From JAOUEA01 sp963810915 (lineage in GTDB: Bacteria > Actinomycetota > UBA4738 > HRBIN12), in assembly GCA_963810915.1 (NCBI GenBank), contig CAWEPH010000001.1, forward strand, positions 186,001 to 250,000: 64,000 nt of DNA, given 5' to 3'. The notes under the pieces are model-generated. The model was not told where the DNA came from, did no database searches, and worked only from the letters and a program-made list of their open reading frames with translations. Below are positions 15,355 to 23,927 of this stretch, piece by piece (positions within the stretch are counted from its first letter, which is position 1; each line of letters starts with the position of its first letter). A program made the translations under genes and the position numbers.

Positions 15355-17370
15355 TGGCGGCGCCGGTGGCAGCGTGATGCGCGGCTCGCGCACGTGTTTC
15401 GTCGGGGCCGGGAGCGCTGAAGCGGCGGCCTCGTTCTCGGCTCGTTCGTCCGCCTCGCGGCGGACGTCGACCGGGTCGGGGATGACCTTCGTCCCGGCCG
15501 CGTAGGCCTCCAGGTCCGCCCCGTCGATCGTCTCGGTGACGAGCAGCAGTCCCGAGAGGCGGTCGAGCAGTTCGCGGTGCTCGTGCAGGATGCGCACGGC
15601 TTGATCGTGGGCCTCGGCGAGGAGACGGGAGATCTCCTCGTCGATCTTCTCCGACGTGCCGCTCGAGATGCGCGGACCTCCGCCGAACATGGAGTTCGGG
15701 TCCTCGTGACCGAGGGAGAGCGGACCGACCTTCTCGCTCATCCCGTACTCGGCCACCATGGCGCGAGCGATCTGGGTCGCCTTCTCGAGGTCGTTCTGCG
15801 CGCCGGTGGAGACCTCATCGAAGATGATCTCCTCCGCCACGCGGCCGCCCATCGCGAACGCGAGCATGTCCTTCAGCTCCGGCTCGGTGGCGAGGTATCG
15901 GTCCTCCAGCGGCCGGGTCATCGTGAGGCCGAGCGCTGCGGTGCCGCGCGGGATGATCGTGATCCGGTGGATGGGGTCGAGGTTCTCGCAGTAGTGCGCC
16001 ACCAGGGCGTGTCCCATCTCGTGGAACGCCACCCGCGTCTTCTCCTTCTCGCTCATGACGCGCGACTTGCGTTCGAGGCCCATCGACGCCCGGTCGATCG
16101 CCTCCTCGAGCTCGTTCTCGCCCACGGAGTTCTTCTCGCGACGCGCCGCGAGGAGCGCGGCCTCGTTCACCACGTTCTCGAGGTCGGCGCCGGTGAAGCC
16201 AGGGGTGCGCGCCGCGATCGTGTGCAGGTCGACGTCGGGGCTCAGCGCCACGCCGCGCGCGTGCACGCGCAGGATCTCCTCCCGCCCCTTGAGGTCGGGG
16301 CGGTCGACCACGACCTGGCGGTCGAAGCGTCCCGGCCGCACGAGCGCGGGGTCCAGGACGTCCGGACGGTTGGTGGCGGCCATGATGATCACGCCCTTGC
16401 TGGCGTCGAAGCCGTCCATCTCCACCAGCAGCTGGTTCAGGGTCTGCTCACGCTCGTCGTGCGCGCCGAACCCGGCGCCGCTCACGCCGGCCCGACCCTT
16501 GCCGATCGTATCGATCTCGTCGAGGAAGACGAGCGCCGGAGCCTTCTCCTTGGCCTGCTGGAAGAGCTCGCGCACGCGCGCCGCTCCGAGACCCACGAAC
16601 ATCTCCACGAACTCGGAACCGCTCATGAAGAAGAAGGGGACGTTCGCCTCGCCGGCGACCGCCCGGGCCAGCAGCGTCTTGCCGCACCCCGGAGGGCCGA
16701 GCAGCAGCACGCCCTTGGGGATGCGTCCGCCCAGGCGCTGGTACTTCTTAGGGTTCGAGAGGAACTCGACGATCTCGCGCAGCTCGTCCTTGGCCTCGTC
16801 CACGCCGGCCACGTCCGCGAACGTGGTCTTCATCTCCTTGCGGTCGTAGATCTTGACCTTGTTCTTCCCCATGTTCAGGGCGCCCGCGCCCGCGGCGTTC
16901 ATGCGCCGGAACACGAACCAGTACAGGAGGCCCATGATCAACACGAACGGCAGGATGTTGATCAGGAGCTGCCCGAAGATGCTGGGCTGCACGAACTCGT
17001 AGTTGATGTTGTTCGTCTGCAGCCAATCCGTGTAGGCCTGATCGATCGACACGTTCGGCGACAGATCCGCCGTGAAGTTCTTGGTGGTGCCGTCGGACTC
17101 CTTGATGACACCCGAGACCGAGGAGTCGGAGATCTTCACGGGTGTGTCCGGGTCGATCTTGCCGTCCGTCACGGCGGTCTGGAACTCGCTGTAGCCGATC
17201 TTGCTGGTGTTGGCGTTCTGGAAGAGGCTCTGGAGGAGGAAGACGCCGATCAAGGCCACCAGGACGATGGCGAGCCATGAGGACGTGCGTGGACGGGGGA
17301 CGCCGGGTCCGCCGGAGTTGTCCCCGCCGGACTTGCGGTTGAACGGGTTGCGATCGTTGTCGTCGGGCAT
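15340..17370 (-). CDS. ftsH: ATP-dependent zinc metalloprotease FtsH
   Basis: A 676-residue membrane AAA+ protease that extracts and degrades membrane and misfolded proteins. Two transmembrane helices (about 28-48 and 127-147) flank a periplasm-side domain. The AAA module shows Walker A GPPGCGKT (about 225), Walker B VFLDEID (about 281) and the second region of homology with RPGRFDRQ. The zinc site is HEMGH (about 450). The C-terminus is a coiled, acidic tail ending in Pro-rich residues. The start is ATG 17370 with GAGGGGACT upstream; the frame extends further but that part is not FtsH-like. It is divergent from the ECF sigma factor gene. Confidence 0.96.
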   Translation of the reverse strand: MPDDNDRNPFNRKSGGDNSGGPGVPRPRTSSWLAIVLVALIGVFLLQSLFQNANTSKIGYSEFQTAVTDGKIDPDTPVKISDSSVSGVIKESDGTTKNFTADLSPNVSIDQAYTDWLQTNNINYEFVQPSIFGQLLINILPFVLIMGLLYWFVFRRMNAAGAGALNMGKNKVKIYDRKEMKTTFADVAGVDEAKDELREIVEFLSNPKKYQRLGGRIPKGVLLLGPPGCGKTLLARAVAGEANVPFFFMSGSEFVEMFVGLGAARVRELFQQAKEKAPALVFLDEIDTIGKGRAGVSGAGFGAHDEREQTLNQLLVEMDGFDASKGVIIMAATNRPDVLDPALVRPGRFDRQVVVDRPDLKGREEILRVHARGVALSPDVDLHTIAARTPGFTGADLENVVNEAALLAARREKNSVGENELEEAIDRASMGLERKSRVMSEKEKTRVAFHEMGHALVAHYCENLDPIHRITIIPRGTAALGLTMTRPLEDRYLATEPELKDMLAFAMGGRVAEEIIFDEVSTGAQNDLEKATQIARAMVAEYGMSEKVGPLSLGHEDPNSMFGGGPRISSGTSEKIDEEISRLLAEAHDQAVRILHEHRELLDRLSGLLLVTETIDGADLEAYAAGTKVIPDPVDVRREADERAENEAAASALPAPTKHVREPRITLPPAPPLPTN

Positions 17371-17498
17371 AGTCCCCTCATCTTCCCACTGCCCTTCGAG
17401 ATATGACAGGTACGACGTCGGCGTCGTGCTGGTGTTCCTGTAGCGAGGGCGGGGCTCGGCGGGGCCGCGCGTCAGCGGTTTCCGCGATACTGGAGCGC

Positions 17499-18080
17499 AT
17501 GGCTCAGGCCGCAACCGACGACGCCGCCCTGCGGGAGCGCTTCGAGCGCGACGTGCTTCCCCTGCTGCCCAGCCTCTACGGGGCGGCCATGCGGCTCACC
17601 CGCAATCCCGCCGATGCGGAGGATCTGATCCAGGAGACCTACCTCCGGGCGTTCCGAGGCTTCGCGGGCTTCAAGGAGGGCACGAACCTCAAGGCGTGGC
17701 TCTACCGGATCCTCACCAACAGCTTCATCAACACGTACCGCAAGAAGCAGCGCGAGCCGCAGGTCGTGGAGGGGCCCGACGACATCGGCGAGTGGTACCT
17801 CTACGACAAGCTGGGCGGTCGCAACGTCGAGGTATCGGCGGAGAACGAGGTCCTGGACCAGATCCCCGATGCCGACGTGAAGGCCGCCCTCGAGTCGCTC
17901 CCGGAGAACTTCCGGATCCCCGTGTTGCTGGCGGACGTCGAGGGATTCAGCTACAAGGAGATCGCCGAGATCATGGACACTCCCATCGGGACGGTCATGT
18001 CGCGCCTGCATCGGGGAAGGAAAGCGCTGGAGAAGGCGTTGTGGGAAACGGCGCGAGAACGGGGACTGGTCGATGAGTGA
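17499..18080 (+). CDS. SigR/SigH-like ECF sigma factor
   Basis: A 193-residue group-4 sigma factor. Region 2 (about 12-85) includes NPADAEDLIQETYLRAFRGF and the -10 binding helix NLKAWLYRILTNSFINTYRK. Region 4 (about 125-180) is a helix-turn-helix: FSYKEIAEIMDTPIGTVMSR. The region 2 to 4 linker with DIGEWYLYDKL is typical of the SigR/SigH thiol-oxidative-stress branch. It overlaps the zinc anti-sigma gene by 8 nt, the standard SigR-RsrA arrangement. GGAG lies close to the ATG. By analogy it would activate thioredoxin, mycothiol and protein-repair genes on disulfide stress. Confidence 0.9.
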   Translation: MAQAATDDAALRERFERDVLPLLPSLYGAAMRLTRNPADAEDLIQETYLRAFRGFAGFKEGTNLKAWLYRILTNSFINTYRKKQREPQVVEGPDDIGEWYLYDKLGGRNVEVSAENEVLDQIPDADVKAALESLPENFRIPVLLADVEGFSYKEIAEIMDTPIGTVMSRLHRGRKALEKALWETARERGLVDE

Positions 18081-18327
18081 CTGCGGATCCAACTGCGAGG
18101 AGACCCTGGAGGAGATCCAGCGATTCCTCGACGGTGAGCTCGTCGAGACGGTGCGGATCCAGATCGAACAGCATCTGACGGGCTGCAACCCATGCATGCA
18201 GCGCACCGAGTTCCGCCGTCACCTGAAGATCATGATCTCCGCGAAGTGCGGGTCGGAGGTCGTGCCTACGGATCTCCAGGCCAAGATCATGGATCTGATC
18301 CGCGACCTCGACGCCCGTCCGGGCTGA
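18073..18327 (+). CDS. rsrA: Zinc-binding anti-sigma factor, RsrA-like
   Basis: An 84-residue ZAS-family anti-sigma factor. The zinc motif HLTGCNPC (H-x3-C-x2-C) is present, with upstream cysteines at about 4 and 8 (CGSNC) and a further one in SAKCGSE. In RsrA such thiols form a disulfide on oxidation, release zinc and free the sigma factor. It overlaps the sigma gene by 8 nt, which supports a cognate pair and translational coupling. The symbol is by similarity to the Streptomyces system. Confidence 0.88.
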   Translation: MSDCGSNCEETLEEIQRFLDGELVETVRIQIEQHLTGCNPCMQRTEFRRHLKIMISAKCGSEVVPTDLQAKIMDLIRDLDARPG

Positions 18328-18382
18328 TCGCCGAACCCCGTCCATCGTCGCGACGAATCCCTCCCGAACGAGAGGAGGGAAC

Positions 18383-18583
18383 GTGCGCGACGAGCACTTG
18401 CAGGGGAGTCACCCCGGCCACCTTCCGCCCCCGTCCAGGGTCCACGGGACCGGGCGCGTCTGCGAGGCGGACGGCTGCGGCACCAAGCTCTCGATGTACA
18501 ACCCCGCCCGGCACTGCTGGCAGCACACCGAGCTGAGCTTCCCCAGCTACCGCGGCAAGCGTCTCCAGCCCGGCAGCGCCTGA
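18383..18583 (+). CDS. Small Cys/His-rich protein
   Basis: A 66-residue protein with GTG start and a very good AGGAGGG site. RVCEADGCGTKLSMYNPARH followed by CWQH gives a C-x4-C...H-C-x2-H arrangement that could bind one zinc ion. The N-terminus is His/Pro-rich and the C-terminus basic. It follows the SigR/RsrA pair by 55 nt on the same strand, so it may belong to the same transcript. I know similar small proteins only as uncharacterised actinobacterial genes. Confidence 0.6.
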   Translation: MRDEHLQGSHPGHLPPPSRVHGTGRVCEADGCGTKLSMYNPARHCWQHTELSFPSYRGKRLQPGSA

Positions 18584-18645
18584 CCCCGCGGCGACCGCTC
18601 GCCCGTTCCGGGCGCCCGGGCTAGGATTCGGCCGGGGGTGGTCGA

Positions 18646-19362
18646 ATGGAACTCGGTACCGTGCTGGGAGTCTGGGCGCATCCCGACGACGAGACGTATC
18701 TGTCCGCCGGGCTGATGGCGCAGGCCGTGCGCGACGGCGATCGCGTGGTGTGCATCACGGCGACGCGCGGTGAGGGCGGCTCCCTCGACGAGGAGCGCTG
18801 GCCGCCCGAGACGATGGGTGCCGTGCGCGAAGCCGAGCTGATGCGCTGCCTCCAGATCCTCGGGGTGAGCGAACACGTCTGGCTGGACCTGCCCGACATC
18901 GACATGGACACCCCGCTGCCGAGCGAAGGTTACGCGAGGGTCCTCGAGCTGATGGACGAGGTCCAGCCCGACACCATCCTCACCTTCGGCCCCGATGGCA
19001 TGACGGGCCACGCCGCGCACATGAGCGCGTGCGCCTGGGCCACGCAGGCCTTCGAGACGGCAGCCCCCGAAGGAGCGAAGCTGTTCTACGCCACCAACAC
19101 CGAGGAGTGGGCGGCCGAGTTCGTGCCGATCTACAACCGGTTCGACATCTTCAGGCCCGGTACCCCCCCGGTCACACCGCGTGACCAGCTCGGGATCGAC
19201 TTCCCGCTGCCGCCCGAGATCCTCGAGCTCAAGCTGCAGGCGATCGAGGCTCATGAGAGCCAGGTGGGCGGGATGGTCGACGCGTTCGGCGAGGACATCT
19301 TCCGTCGGGCCATGAAGGACGAGTACTACACGCTCGCGGACACGAAGGGGCCCGCGGCGTGA
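18646..19362 (+). CDS. PIG-L family (MshB/Mca-like) zinc deacetylase
   Basis: A 238-residue GlcNAc-PI de-N-acetylase-type enzyme. The AHPDDE zinc/catalytic motif is at residues 11-16, with TRGEGG and the third ligand region FGPDGMTGHAAHM (about 120). In actinobacteria this family includes MshB (mycothiol synthesis) and Mca (mycothiol S-conjugate amidase). Which applies is not clear, and other amidases of the family are possible. It overlaps the decarboxylase gene by 4 nt (GTGA), and the S51 peptidase after that, forming a coupled three-gene unit. Confidence 0.85.
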   Translation: MELGTVLGVWAHPDDETYLSAGLMAQAVRDGDRVVCITATRGEGGSLDEERWPPETMGAVREAELMRCLQILGVSEHVWLDLPDIDMDTPLPSEGYARVLELMDEVQPDTILTFGPDGMTGHAAHMSACAWATQAFETAAPEGAKLFYATNTEEWAAEFVPIYNRFDIFRPGTPPVTPRDQLGIDFPLPPEILELKLQAIEAHESQVGGMVDAFGEDIFRRAMKDEYYTLADTKGPAA

Positions 19363-20864
19363 CTTCCGATCGACCCCCCGCGGTCCGCGATCTCGACTGG
19401 GATCCCGAACGCGCTCGCGCCTTCGCGGATCGGACCGTCGACCTGTGGGAGGAGCTCCTCAGGCGGCTGCGGGATCTGCCGATCTCGCGTCACTGGACCG
19501 CGCCCATGGTTCGGGAGGCCGTGACGCTGCCGGTCCCCGACGAGCCGATGTCAGACGACGAGCTCTTCGCCTACCTGCGCGACGTCGTCTTCGAGTGGTC
19601 GGGCTACCTGGGACACCCCGGGTTCATGGCGTACGTCAGCGGGGCGGGCACGGTGCCCGGAGCGGCTGCGGACCTCCTGGCGGCGGGCATCAACATGAAC
19701 GTGGGGGGCTGGGTGCTCGCGCCCTCGGCCACCGAGATCGAGCTCCATCTGTGTCGGTGGTTCGCGCAGGACATGTTCGGCTTGCCCGAGGGTTCAGGTG
19801 GCGAGATCACGTCCGGCGGGGCCATGGCCAACTTCATCGCGTTGAAGACCGCCCGGGATCATCGAGCGGGCTGGGACGTGCGCCAGCAGGGGGTGGCGGC
19901 CGGCCCTCCCCTCGGGTTGTATCTGTCCACCGAGACCCACGTCGTCTCCGATCGCGCGGCCGACATGCTGGGGATCGGGGCCGCCAACGTGCGTCACATC
20001 CCCGTGGACGCGGACTATCGGATGCGCGTCGACCTGCTGCGGGAGCAGATCGCTGCAGATCGCGCCGCGGGCATCCACCCGCTCGCGGTGGTGGGCACCG
20101 CCGGAACCGTCTCCACCGGGGTCGTCGACCCCCTCGAGGAGATCGCCGACGTCTGTGCCGCCGAAGGCCTCTGGTTCCACGTCGACGGGGCTTACGGAGG
20201 TCCCGCCGTCCTCGCCGACGACCTCCGGCCGCTGTTCGCCGGGATCGAGCGCGCGGATTCGATCGCCTTCGACCCGCACAAATGGCTCTACACGCCGCAC
20301 GCGGGCGGCTGCGTGCTGGTGCGCGACTTCTCGCATCTCGCCGAGAGCTTCGACGCGTACGCGAGCTACACCGTGCAGGACAAGGACGCGATCGGCCACG
20401 GCGTGGACCTCGGCCGGCACGGCCCCAACTTCAGCAGGAGCTTCTGGTCCCTCAAGGTGTGGGTCTCCCTGCTCGCCCACGGACGCCGTGCCTACGCCGC
20501 CCGGATCTCCCACGACGCGGAGCTGGCCCGATACCTGGGCGCTCTCGTGCAGGAACGCGACGATTTCGAGCTGATGGCGCCCGTGGGCCTCTCGATCACC
20601 TGTTTCCGCTACGTCCCGCCGGACCTGCCGCTGACGGAGGGCTCCGAGGTGTACCTGTCGGACCTCAATCGGCGCCTGATGACCGAGATCCAGCTCGACG
20701 GCCGCATCTTCTGCTCGAACGCGATCCTCGACGGCCGATTCGTCCTGCGCACGTGCATCGTGAACTTCCGCACGGAGGCCGAGGAGATGGACGCGGTGCT
20801 CGAGGTGGCCGCGGAGCTGGGCGCGAAGCTCGACGGGGAGCTCAGGCCGGAGGCCCTGCGGTGA
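19359..20864 (+). CDS. PLP-dependent group II decarboxylase (aromatic-L-amino-acid type)
   Basis: A 501-residue pyridoxal-phosphate enzyme of the AADC/glutamate decarboxylase group. It carries a substrate-domain N-terminus (WSGYLGHPGFMAYVSGAG), PLP contacts in TSGGAMANF and TAGTVSTG, HVDGAYGG with the PLP-pairing Asp, and the Schiff-base Lys in FDPHKW (near residue 308). The length is normal. It should decarboxylate an amino acid, or act as an aldehyde-forming variant; the substrate cannot be told from sequence. Coupled by 4-nt overlaps to the PIG-L deacetylase upstream and the S51 peptidase downstream. Confidence 0.88.
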   Translation: MTSDRPPAVRDLDWDPERARAFADRTVDLWEELLRRLRDLPISRHWTAPMVREAVTLPVPDEPMSDDELFAYLRDVVFEWSGYLGHPGFMAYVSGAGTVPGAAADLLAAGINMNVGGWVLAPSATEIELHLCRWFAQDMFGLPEGSGGEITSGGAMANFIALKTARDHRAGWDVRQQGVAAGPPLGLYLSTETHVVSDRAADMLGIGAANVRHIPVDADYRMRVDLLREQIAADRAAGIHPLAVVGTAGTVSTGVVDPLEEIADVCAAEGLWFHVDGAYGGPAVLADDLRPLFAGIERADSIAFDPHKWLYTPHAGGCVLVRDFSHLAESFDAYASYTVQDKDAIGHGVDLGRHGPNFSRSFWSLKVWVSLLAHGRRAYAARISHDAELARYLGALVQERDDFELMAPVGLSITCFRYVPPDLPLTEGSEVYLSDLNRRLMTEIQLDGRIFCSNAILDGRFVLRTCIVNFRTEAEEMDAVLEVAAELGAKLDGELRPEALR

Positions 20865-21592
20865 GTACCCCCGCGTTCGCGCTCCTCGGTGCCGGCGAGT
20901 TCGATCCGTGGACGACCGCCGTGGACCGCTGGCTGGTCGGGCGCCCGGACGCGGCGGGTGACCGTGTGCTGGTTGCCCCCGCGGCCGCCGCCGCCGAGGG
21001 CGATGACGTCTTCGACATGTGGGCACGTAAGGGGCTCGACCATTACGCCTCGCTGGGGATCCGGGCCGACGTCCTTCCGCTGAAGACGCGGGAGGACGCG
21101 CTGCACGGCGATCTCGCCGATGCGCTCGAGGGAGCGGCGGTGATCTACTTCTCGGGTGGCAACCCCGCCTACCTCTCCTCGGTGCTCCGCGACACCCCGC
21201 TGTGGACGTCGATCCGCGAGGCGATGACGCGCGGGATGGCGTACGCGGGCTGCAGTGCCGGCGTGGCGTGCCTCGGGGACATCGCGCCCGACAGCGCCCG
21301 CGAAGAGTTCGACGAGGAGCTCTGGCAGCCGGGGTTGAAGCTCTTCCCCGGATACTGGTTCGGGCCGCACTGGGACGCGCTGGACGGGTTCGCTCCCGGT
21401 CTCACCGACTTCATCATCTCCGAGGTGCCCAACGGGACGACCCTCGTGGGGATCGACGAGAACACGGCGTTGGTCGGGGACGGGCGCACGTGGTCGGTGG
21501 CGGGCGTCGGTGGGGTCCACATCATGTCGGCGGGCGAGTGGGAACACCTGGAGCCGGGCGCCGACCTCGAGTTGGCGCTGCTCGGCGGCTGA
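20861..21592 (+). CDS. Peptidase S51/cyanophycinase-like (class I GATase-fold) protein
   Basis: A 243-residue protein of the S51 dipeptidase E/cyanophycinase fold. Features: FSGGNPAYL, then the nucleophile elbow GCSAGVA (Ser near residue 130), a later acidic/His region, and GIDENTALV, the family's conserved end motif. Members cleave Asp-X or cyanophycin-type dipeptides; the exact substrate is open. The GTG start at 20861 overlaps the decarboxylase stop (GTGA), arguing for a shared pathway. Confidence 0.82.
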   Translation: MSTPAFALLGAGEFDPWTTAVDRWLVGRPDAAGDRVLVAPAAAAAEGDDVFDMWARKGLDHYASLGIRADVLPLKTREDALHGDLADALEGAAVIYFSGGNPAYLSSVLRDTPLWTSIREAMTRGMAYAGCSAGVACLGDIAPDSAREEFDEELWQPGLKLFPGYWFGPHWDALDGFAPGLTDFIISEVPNGTTLVGIDENTALVGDGRTWSVAGVGGVHIMSAGEWEHLEPGADLELALLGG

Positions 21593-21634
21593 CTCCATTG
21601 GCCGCGGTCGGGGACCGCGGGTAGGCTGCCGCGC

Positions 21635-22297
21635 ATGCCCGCCAAGGAGCCGCTCACCCGCGCTTCGCCCATCGAGGCGCGCGCGCCGCAGATCTTGAAG
21701 CGACTCGCCAAGGCCTACCCCGATGCGCACGTGGCGTTGAACTTCACGAACCCGCTGGAATGCCTGATCGCCACGATCCTGTCGGCGCAATGCACGGACG
21801 AGCGCGTGAACATGGTGACCGCGGTGCTCTTCCCGAAGTACCGCTCACCCGAGGACTACCTGCGCGTCCCCGAGGACGAGCTGAAGGAAGAGATCCGTTC
21901 GACGGGCTTCTTCAACCAGAAGGCGAAGTCGATCCGGGGGGCTTGCGCACGCATCGTCGAGGTCTACGGCGGCAAGGTCCCCGACACGATGGAGGACCTG
22001 ATCACGCTCCCCGGGGTGGCGCGCAAGACGGCCAACATCGTGATGGGCAACGGCTTCGGCAAGGTCGAGGGCATCGCGGTGGACACGCACGTGCGACGTC
22101 TGGCCAACCGGCTCGGGTTCAGTACGCGATCGGACCCCGACAAGATCGAACAGGACCTGATGCGCCTGATCCCGCGCGAGGACTGGTTCGACGCGACCTA
22201 CCGGATCATCGACCACGGTCGCGCGATCTGCCAGGCGAAGAAGCCCAAGTGCGACGTCTGCACGCTCAGCGATCTTTGTCCGTCGAGTCAGGTGTGA
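21635..22297 (+). CDS. nth: Endonuclease III (DNA-(apurinic or apyrimidinic site) lyase)
   Basis: A 220-residue base-excision repair glycosylase/AP lyase for oxidised pyrimidines. The helix-hairpin-helix is LPGVARKTAN with the catalytic Lys near 132; the catalytic Asp is in AVDTHVRRLANRLG (near 150). The 4Fe-4S cluster ligands are intact at the C-terminus: C-x6-C-x2-C-x5-C in CQAKKPKCDVCTLSDLC. Length and order are canonical. It is convergent with whiB, 8 nt apart. Confidence 0.95.
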   Translation: MPAKEPLTRASPIEARAPQILKRLAKAYPDAHVALNFTNPLECLIATILSAQCTDERVNMVTAVLFPKYRSPEDYLRVPEDELKEEIRSTGFFNQKAKSIRGACARIVEVYGGKVPDTMEDLITLPGVARKTANIVMGNGFGKVEGIAVDTHVRRLANRLGFSTRSDPDKIEQDLMRLIPREDWFDATYRIIDHGRAICQAKKPKCDVCTLSDLCPSSQV

Positions 22298-22305
22298 GAT
22301 CCGGC

Positions 22306-22626
22306 TCAGCCGACGACGCTCACCAGTTCGCCCTCGCGGGAGGCGTACGCGGCCGCGAGACGACGGCGCTCCCGGCGGATGATGCGGCGTTCCTCCTCAT
22401 CCAGGCCGCCCCAGACGCCGGCGTCCTGACAGGTGTCGAGCGCCCATCGCAGGCATTCGCCGCGCACGGCGCACGCCCCGCAGACCGCCTTGGCGCGCTC
22501 GGCCTGTTCGACGGCGGGGCCCGTGGAGCCGACGGGGAAGAAGAGCTCGGGGTCCTCGTCGATGCAGGCGGCGCGCTCGACCCAGACGGTCTCTCGCGGG
22601 TCATGCCTGAGCCTGGGTTCAATCAT
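22306..22626 (-). CDS. WhiB-family iron-sulfur transcriptional regulator
   Basis: A 106-residue WhiB-like protein, restricted to Actinomycetota and their phages. Four cluster cysteines are visible: AACIDED, then CGAC and GEC (C...C-x2-C-x5-C), with the GVWGGLDEEERR turn that binds the sigma factor and a basic C-terminal DNA-contact tail (RRERRRLA). These proteins bind a redox- and NO-sensitive 4Fe-4S cluster and act with the principal sigma factor. The specific paralogue cannot be fixed. It is divergent from the GDPD gene, with 53 nt between the starts. Confidence 0.93.
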   Translation of the reverse strand: MIEPRLRHDPRETVWVERAACIDEDPELFFPVGSTGPAVEQAERAKAVCGACAVRGECLRWALDTCQDAGVWGGLDEEERRIIRRERRRLAAAYASREGELVSVVG

Positions 22627-22679
22627 GGGTCACCGTCTGACAGGTGCGGATACCATCGGGCGATGCGTGGAGGAGCCTA

Positions 22680-23465
22680 GTGTCTGAATGGCTGTTCAGT
22701 CAAGACGGCCCCTGTGCCGTCGTGGCGCACCGCGGCGCGTCGGCCCGCGAGGCTGAGAACACGATCGAGGCGTTCGAGCTGGCCGTGGCCTCGGGCGCGG
22801 AGGCTGTGGAGTTCGACGTCCGGATGAGCGCCGACGGCACGCCGATCGTGATGCACGACGCCGACGTGGGGCGCACCACCGACGGCACCGGGCTCGTGAA
22901 GGACCTGCGCGTCGAGGAGATCAAGGGCCTGCGCATCCCGCTCCGGCACGGCGGGGCGACCGAGGTCCCCACCCTCGCGGAGGCGTTGCGGTGCTGCTCG
23001 AGCCGGATCGCCGTCGATCTCGAGATCAAGAACATCCCCGGGGAGCCGGACTTCGACGGGGAGCGCCAGGCGGCCGTGGAGGCGACGCTCACCGCGCTCG
23101 ACGAGGTCGGATTCTCCGGCGACGTCCTGATCTCGAGCTTCAATCCCTTCTCGCTCGAGCACGCGATGCGCCTCGCGCCGGACGTGCCCACCGGCTTGCT
23201 GACGCCCTATGAGGTGGACGCGGACGTCGCGTTCGGCTTCGCACACGGCCAGGGGCACGCCTGGGTGCTGCCGTTCGTCGACCGCGTGCGCGCGGCCGAT
23301 GCCGCCCTCATCGAGCGGGTGCACGGGGCGGGCATGCGGATCGGGACGTGGATCACGGACGTTCCGTCGGTGGCGCTCGAGCTGATGCGTGCGGGCCTCG
23401 ACGCGGTGGCCACCAACGACCCCGCGCCCGTCGTGACCGCCCGTGCGGAAGCGGGCCTCGTGTGA
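22680..23465 (+). CDS. Glycerophosphodiester phosphodiesterase
   Basis: A 261-residue GDPD-family enzyme that hydrolyses glycerophosphodiesters to glycerol-3-phosphate and an alcohol. Catalytic and metal residues are clear: AHRGASA with the first His near residue 15, AVEFDVRMSADG (Glu/Asp metal ligands) and VMHDADVGRTTDGTG with the second His. There is no signal peptide, so probably cytoplasmic. The GTG at 22680 is preferred because GGAGGAG lies 4-5 nt upstream. First gene of a tightly coupled series running to 27602. Confidence 0.92.
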   Translation: MSEWLFSQDGPCAVVAHRGASAREAENTIEAFELAVASGAEAVEFDVRMSADGTPIVMHDADVGRTTDGTGLVKDLRVEEIKGLRIPLRHGGATEVPTLAEALRCCSSRIAVDLEIKNIPGEPDFDGERQAAVEATLTALDEVGFSGDVLISSFNPFSLEHAMRLAPDVPTGLLTPYEVDADVAFGFAHGQGHAWVLPFVDRVRAADAALIERVHGAGMRIGTWITDVPSVALELMRAGLDAVATNDPAPVVTARAEAGLV

Positions 23466-23863
23466 TCTTCCGCCGACGCCGGCTTCCCTCCGAGCTCGAG
23501 GCGCCGCACGCCACGTTCATGCAGGTGCTCGCCGAGGTGGAGCCCGCGAAGGAGGCGCTCACGGACTGCATGCCGACGACCCGCATGCCGGGGCGACCCT
23601 TGCCCGACGCCCTGATCGAGTACGAGTCGCACGTGGAGCGGGCCGCTGCGCTGATGCCGGGATGGCGCTGCGAGGCGATGGAGCAGGTGTGGCGGGGCTG
23701 TGCCGCGGGGCTCGACGAAGCCCTCGCGCTCGCGCGGAGGCTCCGGGAGGAGGCTCCCGACCTCGGCGGGTTCGAGGGTCTGCTCGGCACGGTCGAGAGC
23801 CTGTTCGACCCGCTCCGGCTGTTCGAGGATGCCGAGAAACGGTTCGACGCCCTCAAGCAGTAG
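23462..23863 (+). CDS. Hypothetical helical protein
   Basis: A 133-residue protein whose GTG start overlaps the GDPD stop. After a basic start (IFRRRRLPSELE) it is entirely helical and acidic, with repeated Leu/Ala spacing and four or so conserved-looking aromatic positions (MPGWRCEAMEQVWRGC). It contains three Cys. No transmembrane segment and no known motif. Context suggests translation coupled to GDPD; function unknown. Confidence 0.6.
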   Translation: MIFRRRRLPSELEAPHATFMQVLAEVEPAKEALTDCMPTTRMPGRPLPDALIEYESHVERAAALMPGWRCEAMEQVWRGCAAGLDEALALARRLREEAPDLGGFEGLLGTVESLFDPLRLFEDAEKRFDALKQ

Positions 23864-23927
23864 CTGCGCGATCCTCTGACCGGGCGGTAGCCTGAGCGCT
23901 CCGTCACCGTCCGAGCGGAGCGCGCGC

